The translations under genes were made by a program, and so were the position numbers. From Galaxea fascicularis (taxonomy: Eukaryota; Cnidaria; Anthozoa; Scleractinia; Euphylliidae): a stretch of 64,000 nt of DNA. Position 1 is the stretch's first letter, and the number at the start of each line of letters is the position of its first letter. Below are positions 58,740 through 64,000 of this stretch, piece after piece. Location: positions 27,915,717-27,979,716 of the forward strand of contig OX419338.1 in the NCBI GenBank assembly GCA_948470475.1, given 5' to 3'. Under the pieces are notes generated by a model. It had not been told where the DNA came from. It saw only the letters and a list, made by a program, of their open reading frames with translations, and ran no database searches.

Positions 58740-58770
<31 letters not shown>
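58621..58770. mobile_element. Foldback MITE just after the GPCR
   Basis: ACAATTATTGGACGAGG...GCAAAATATCGTGATTTG folds against CAAATCACGATATTTTGC...CAATAATTGT, and GCAGATCAATTATTT against AAATAATTGATCTGC. Arms are about 70 bp. Confidence 0.9.
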
Positions 58771-58771
<1 letters not shown>

Positions 58772-59425
58772 ATATCATTCGATCACCAAGTTTGTTTTGA
58801 AACTTTTTTGGGAAGCGGTAGGCGTGCGCTGCTGGCAGAAATCAATTGGTTTCCTTCTCAGTTAAATAATTTATTCTAGCGTGGTTACAATTGCGCATGA
58901 GCAGAATATTATTTGCAGCAAAAACGCAATTAGACGATATTACGCATGAGCAGATCATTATTTGTAGGCAATTATTTGCAGGTCACGTGGTGGGCTCTCA
59001 GCGAATGAAAAGGGGGAAAAATATCCATCGAATGATAAAGATGATTACTTAGCCTCATGATATGGTCGCTCTCTGGGTTACATATCAGCAAAAAATTACA
59101 CCAACATAGCCCTGGATCTAATTTTCCTCTTTCAAATCATTTGTAAATACCTCGCATTAGTTGGCCGATAACTTTGTTGTTAGTTCAGTTATAATTGACC
59201 ATTTAATACTATTTTTTTTTCTAAAATGGTGTAATAATCCTCTCCTAGCGACCATCTATGAAGGAAATATGTGCGATGATACCCACATAAAACACCGTAA
59301 GTATTCTAGTAAGGTATGTTATTGTATATTACTTTCATTCAATCTTGTTTGGCTCTTTTTTCATACTCCTAGGGATAATGCATTCCAAATGAGTCAAAAT
59401 ACCACAGTGTTTTTTTATCATTATA
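58771..59425. other. Spacer, no gene seen
   Basis: GCGCATGAGCAGAATATTAT and GCATGAGCAGATCATTAT repeat near 58890 and 58945. I see nothing else. Confidence 0.4.
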
Positions 59426-59608
59426 TAGACCACTTTCATAATGGCCGCCGATAATATTGTTCTTTTGTATCTATGTTGATTAGACTTACTGGCCTCATTT
59501 TAGGGCAAACATTCTTTTGTATTTTGCACATAGCAGGGAGGTTAGAAAGGCTTATCAGCATTAAAACAAAAGAATATTTTATTTGGCCGCCATTATGAAA
59601 GAGGTCTA
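59426..59608. mobile_element. TA-flanked MITE
   Basis: GACCACTTTCATAATGGCCG and GGCCGCCATTATGAAAGAGGTC are inverted ends of a 183-bp element flanked by TA on each side; Tc1/mariner-like by its TA duplication. Confidence 0.85.
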
Positions 59609-59786
59609 TGAGGGAGCACAGCATGTCCAATGTGTTCCTTGATTTTCAAGTTCATCAAGACTCATCATACAGGCACTGTGGTTTTTGGGTATATATTCAT
59701 TCTGCTGAAAATACCCTTGGTTGGAATATTCAGATAATTACACCAATTTTGAAGATCAATATTAGATAATGCTTTGTTTACAAATC

Positions 59787-60470
59787 TTAGATTATTTGAC
59801 GTAGGAGAGGGATTTTGCTCCATATATTTCGATTAAACCCCGTGTTTTGAGGTATTCCATTAGCTCCTGTTATCAATCGTTTTCCCTTTCGGAATCTTTT
59901 ATTAGTACCCATCCCAACAATACCTTTAGGCCAAATACCAAAAAAAGGAGGAGGATAATACGGCATCATCATTTCCGGCTTTAGAGAAATATTCAATCCT
60001 GAACCCTCAGGTCCTCTAGGTGATCTGCGTTTTCTTGGTGTAGACGGCCCTTTTCCCCCTTTTAAAGCATCAAGCGGCATTGGAGTACCAATACTAGCTA
60101 AAATGGTACCCCAGCCTGATCCAATCTGCTTTTTGGTAGGACGCATGAAAAATGGCATTTGATTTTGAAAAGCTACAACGAGTTGCAAAAATACTTGAGA
60201 CACTGTACTCAATTTAGCCTTTAATGATGCTTCCATGATCTTCCGCTTTCCCTCCCCCTCTTATCAAAGTTGCTAACAGTGCAATACCACGCTCGAAACT
60301 TTGAGGAACAACTTTGAAAGAGGGAGAGGGAGGGGCTGTGTGTTGTATCTCACAAATTTCTTAGCAGCAGCTTTTAGAGAAAGAGAAGATGTTTTTGATT
60401 GCGAATGTCCCAACATTTTTGCAACTGGTTGTAGCATTAAGTCTTGTTTTTGTTTATTTGTAAGCATCTG
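59787..60470 (-). pseudogene. Minor-capsid-like ORF remnant of virus-like element
   Basis: Two minus-strand open frames, 60467-60273 and 60236-59787, are separated by stops but follow the order of one known cnidarian ORF family. The first has LTNKQKQDLML. The second has RPTKKQIGSGWGTILASIG (compare KPTKTQ..GFLGTLLASIG in relatives), a Gly/Lys/Pro-rich middle, and PPPFFGIWPKG before a basic end. I know such proteins from multicopy Maverick/Polinton-like or small DNA-virus-like insertions, where they are thought to be minor structural proteins; that role is inference. The frame is broken between the two parts and no neighbouring polymerase, integrase or major capsid gene is visible. Confidence 0.6.
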
Positions 60471-61816
60471 ATACGTAATAAAATCCCGGTTACACAGGAG
60501 CGACTTTTAAACAATACAACCTGGAATCAAACTAACTTAAGGCTACGTATACTGCTAAAACTTTAGTCACCACTGACACAAACTCCGTAAAGAAATGTCA
60601 CTGTTTTAATTGGACGTGTTTCTTATTCTTCTTCTTCAAAATTAAATTTCCCTAATTTGCATTTAATATAGGCAGTCAGGTAATAGGGACACAGATTTTC
60701 TAGTTCCATTTACGCTGCCTGACGGTAATTTAATTAAGAAAATTCAAATTCCCTTTCTACATATCTCACAATTAAATCTGTGTCACAGATAAGAATGCAG
60801 TGGGGTCCCTATCATGAAGCCAGTAATCTGATCTTCTACTAATTTAAAAGCGTTTTCAGTATTTGTGCACCCATGCAATATCCTCTATTATTCGACACCT
60901 TGTGACAATTAATGTCTAGATATACGTAGTTTCGTGTTTCGCGAAGAAAAGTGGCACCTTTTCCAGCTTTTTTTTTTGCAATAAATGCAGAAAATTGTGC
61001 TTCGTCATTTATGTGTTGAAAAATAAAACAATTATCCTGCTCAATCTTGCAGAACATTGCGTGATTTTAGCCGTGCAATTTTGCAGGATCATTGTTAAAT
61101 ATGTTAAAATGGAGATTTTGTATCACGGTATATTATTATGTACCATAATTGGATGGCACGCTGCACAAGAAGAGGCTTCTTACTTTGGGATATAACAAAT
61201 TGTAGTACATTCAACAAAATATTGATTGGTTAAGGGAAGAACAGTGTTATATCTCATGAATATTCATGTAAGTGAGCGCATGCTCAGTTCAAGGTCTTTT
61301 ACCATGTGCTTTCGCTCGTTCGACATGTTGAATTAAATCGTTGAGTTCTACAGTATACTTTATGTGTTTTCTCACGGTCACTCGAACCCCATTACATAAC
61401 AAACAGTCAATCCCAAATTGTAACATAGATGACTAAAGTTTTTCAAATGGCACAAGTCTTGTTTTGTGAAATTTAAGATGACTTCTAGCTATAATCATAA
61501 ATAATTATTACGCTTGAGGTCCTCTGATTTCCTAATGACAATAACAAATACTTACATACATGTAATGCCGGTACTTATAACAATAAGTCATGGTAATAAG
61601 ACTGAGTGGACTACAATTGATGGAGTATTCTCACTGCATAATCATTATGCGTTCGAATTCCCCGTTTCCGCGCATGCTTATTGCGGTGTTAATGCTTTGT
61701 AGTCTTGGAGTATATATTTTGTCGTCCCGCTTGAAACGTGGTCATTTTAACCGCACTCCGGGACGACGGCCAACTTTTGCTTCTGCTCCCTGTGCAGTCA
61801 ACCACCACCAGCATAA
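60471..61816. other. Spacer, no supported gene
   Basis: Short open frames at 60839-61057, 60995-61195 and 61514-61904 lack domains. The promoter of the next gene may lie near 61700-61816. Confidence 0.4.
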
Positions 61817-63823
61817 ATGGCAGAACATCGTCTTCCCCCTCCACCCGCTCCCGTCGCTGCTTCAATCGTGGAGCACGCTGCCGTTGAGCCACCGCCAGCG
61901 GTAGAAGAACCACCTGCTGTTGATCCGGTTCTCGCACCGCCGCCGGCACCAGTTCTAGCGGCGGACCCGGCCCCGGCTGTTGAAACCGTGGAAGAGGTAA
62001 TTTTCCCAGCAATGTTGTTGGTCCGTAGCCAGCTTTAGGTTTTTGTCGTGTTTTACCCGCTGCCTGTAGCTTTAGTGCCTACGTTTGTCTGCGGTTCGTT
62101 TATATTTTTCTTTCTCGGTTCTTTTGCTTTGGGTTTATTTCAATAAACGTGTATACTCTTCTTTCTTCTTTTTTTGGAGCTATTGTTTTCATGCTCCGTA
62201 TTGTTTTAGGGCTTTTGTTTCGTCGTGTTTTGCATGCCTCTGTGGCCCTTTGTTACGTTCCGCAATTTAGGCTTTCTCGTTTTGTTTTTGGCTAGCATTG
62301 TTCGGGTGTTTCTTTGTCTCCCGGTGCGGGTGAATTTATGTCAACAAAAAAAATTGGTTTTAGTTCTTTTTGCGTGCGTTTTCCACTAGTCTAGGCTATT
62401 TGTTATTGCGTGGCGTTTCTTGCGGCGTACCGCCGGTTTAGACAACTGCGTGGACGTTACTGTGGTATTCCACCAGTGAAGGCAATGTGTTGTTGTATGG
62501 TCGATATTGTATTCCGCTGGTGAAGACAACCTGTTCTTTTGGCGCTGTTTTTGCGAATACCACCGGTAAAGACAACATGCTGTTGTTGCGTGACCGCTGG
62601 TCAAGGCAACGTATCTTGGGTAACGATTTGCGTATACCACCGGTGAAGGCAACGTGTTGTTGTTTTGACTGTTTTGTGTGTACCACCAGTGAAGGCAACG
62701 TGTTGTTGCGTGACTGTTTTGTGTCTGCCACCGGTGGAGGCAACGTGTTGTTGCGTGACTGTTTTTGCGTGTATCACTGGTGAAGGCAGCGTGTTATGTA
62801 ACTGTTTTGCGTATACCACCGGTGAAGGCAACGTGTTGTTGCGTGTTTTGTTTTGCGTTTTCCATTGGTGAGGATAGCGTGTTGTTGCATGACTGTTTTT
62901 TGCGTGTACCACTGGTGAAGGCAGCGCGTTGTTGCGTGGTTGTTTTTGCGGGTACCACTGGCGAAGGCAACGTGTTGTTGTGCGACTCTTTTGCGTATGC
63001 CACCGGTAAAGACAACGTGTTGTTGTGTGGCTGTTTTGCGCATTGCACTGGTGAAGGCAACGTGTTGTGTTTGTGCATACAGCTGGTGAGGCGACGTACT
63101 GTTGCGTGACTGTTTATCTATGGTACTGGTACGGGCAAAGCGCCGTTGCGTGACCGTTTTTGCATGTACCTCTGATAGAGGCAATCTATTGTTGTGGTAT
63201 ACCATTATGGAAGGTATTACGTGTTGCGAGATATTGTTTATGAAGAATAAATGGAAGTTTTAAGTCATATTGATTTGGGCTGTTTGTTTTATCATAGGCC
63301 GCTGCCCGTATTACGGTTCTTGAGGATAATATTAAGTCGTTAGAGCACCTGAGGACTTAAGAAAGTTCAGAGTCAGCTCTCGCAACCTTGCGTCGACATA
63401 TCAGTCACCCTACCGCGATGTTCGGCAAATATCAGACCCTGCTACAGTCTGCTACAGTCTCTGGTTCGTCTGGCAAGAAACGAAAACCACAAGAAAGTAG
63501 ACGAGTATGCAACCGCTCCTCATGAGATCCGGGCCAGGACGGATGCCTTGGACCACCTTCAGCTGCAGCGCCTTTTCCTCGGGTTATTGGGGGATCCTGT
63601 TCGTGCTAAAGTTGCCAGGGAAGCCACTACTATTTTGAAAGGCGTTGGCAAAGCTCCTCCTCTTTCCTCTGGCTATGGATCCGTTGCGCACAGACCGTCT
63701 CTTTTACCCGCCTCAGCAAAGCACTCAGGCTTCCGATGCTTTAAGCGGGGGCATGTTGCCCGTTCATGCCGTAATAACCCGGTGAGACGTCAAAGTGGTC
63801 GGGGACAAGCCGGAAGTTTTTAG
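61817..63823 (+). pseudogene. Gag/zinc-knuckle-like gene with one intron, broken
   Basis: Exon 1 is 61817-61996 (ATG, 60 codons, Pro/Ala/Glu-rich) with donor GAAGAG|GTAATT. The acceptor TTTATCATAG places exon 2 at 63298. The frame continues into a short helical stretch (ITVLEDNIKSLEHL), hits TAA at 63358-63360, and is later shifted by a tandem duplication of GCTACAGTCT at 63441-63460. The other frame then stays open to about 63823 with a helical region and CFKRGHVARSC, a zinc knuckle lacking its second Cys, and an Arg/Gly tail. This pattern resembles the first ORF of retroelements abundant in corals (for example DIRS-like); that assignment is uncertain. The intron carries the 62400-63210 minisatellite. 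Confidence 0.55.
62405..63210. repeat. About 46-bp minisatellite, about 15 copies
   Basis: Units read approximately GCGTATACCACCGGTGAAGG plus CAACGTGTTGTTGCGTGACT. The CCACCGGTG-type core occurs near 62470, 62515, 62567, 62638, 62683, 62729, 62777, 62817, 62861, 62908, 62955, 63000 and 63044. Spacing is 40-52 bp. It sits in the intron of the gag-like gene, and open frames on both strands are by-products. Confidence 0.92.
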
Positions 63824-64000
63824 TTCCTAGACCTGGCCTTTGGATCAGTTCCAAATAAATTGTTATTTTCCTTGGCCTTGTTTCTTTCGTTCCGTTTCTC
63901 GTTCTTCCAAATCCGCTTTCTTCGTTGACCTTGGGAGGACCTGCTCTGTGTCTCAATTTCGGACCTAGTTCGGAGCTCGGGGTCAACGAAGGGGTGGGTT
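63824..64000. other. End of window, no gene seen
   Basis: 3' flank of the gag-like gene; no feature recognised before the window ends. Confidence 0.4.

Noticed and set aside
62405..63210. CRISPR-like array
   Set aside because: Repeats are contiguous and diverged with no unique spacers, in a eukaryotic intron; it is a minisatellite.

Overview
This window looks like nuclear DNA of a cnidarian, most likely an anthozoan such as a stony coral. The evidence is AT-rich intergenic sequence, intron-rich animal genes, intronless rhodopsin-like GPCRs, and a very dense load of short inverted-repeat transposons plus decayed transposon genes of types I know from cnidarian genomes. That placement is inference; no ribosomal or mitochondrial marker is present.

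Intact genes. (1) An intronless class A GPCR at 7842-8903 (+). (2) A complete ABCG half-transporter at 22738-35728 (-). I reconstructed it as 15 exons with GT/AG junctions and phases that agree throughout, giving 762 codons plus stop, with an unusually long acidic/serine-rich linker. (3) A cephalosporin-hydroxylase/CmcI-like SAM-dependent methyltransferase gene at 41449-46154 (-). Four exons are found; the terminal one is not. (4) A second intronless GPCR at 57588-58553 (+) with melatonin-receptor-like features.

Most unusual locus. At about 1.05-3.8 kb (+) lies an array of short exon-like modules. Most encode a Cys-rich peptide (start IPGHxLTC, then C-M/T-C). Each is preceded by a pyrimidine tract plus CAG and most are followed by GTAAGT or GTGAGT, yet neighbouring modules are separated by only 16-36 nt. 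Nearly all begin in phase 0 and have length 2 mod 3. This resembles a cluster of mutually exclusive (or alternative terminal) exons.

Broken genes. A cnidarian transposase-like family gene at 9400-16652 (-) spans at least 11 exons and carries stops, frameshifts and a MITE inside a coding exon. There are also a C2H2 zinc-finger gene with two in-frame TAGs (51108-51811), a PIF1-like helicase fragment (48220-49290, -), LINE and other reverse-transcriptase fragments inside the CmcI-like gene, a minor-capsid-like ORF remnant of a virus-like or Maverick-like element (59787-60470, -), and a gag/zinc-knuckle-like gene at 61817-63823 whose intron is filled by a ~46-bp minisatellite.

Mobile-element layout. 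I recognise some 20 TIR or foldback elements (PIF/Harbinger-, hAT-, Tc1/mariner- and TTAA-type), several inside ABCG introns and one nested in another (13402-15788). The remaining stretches hold no gene I can support and are listed as such.
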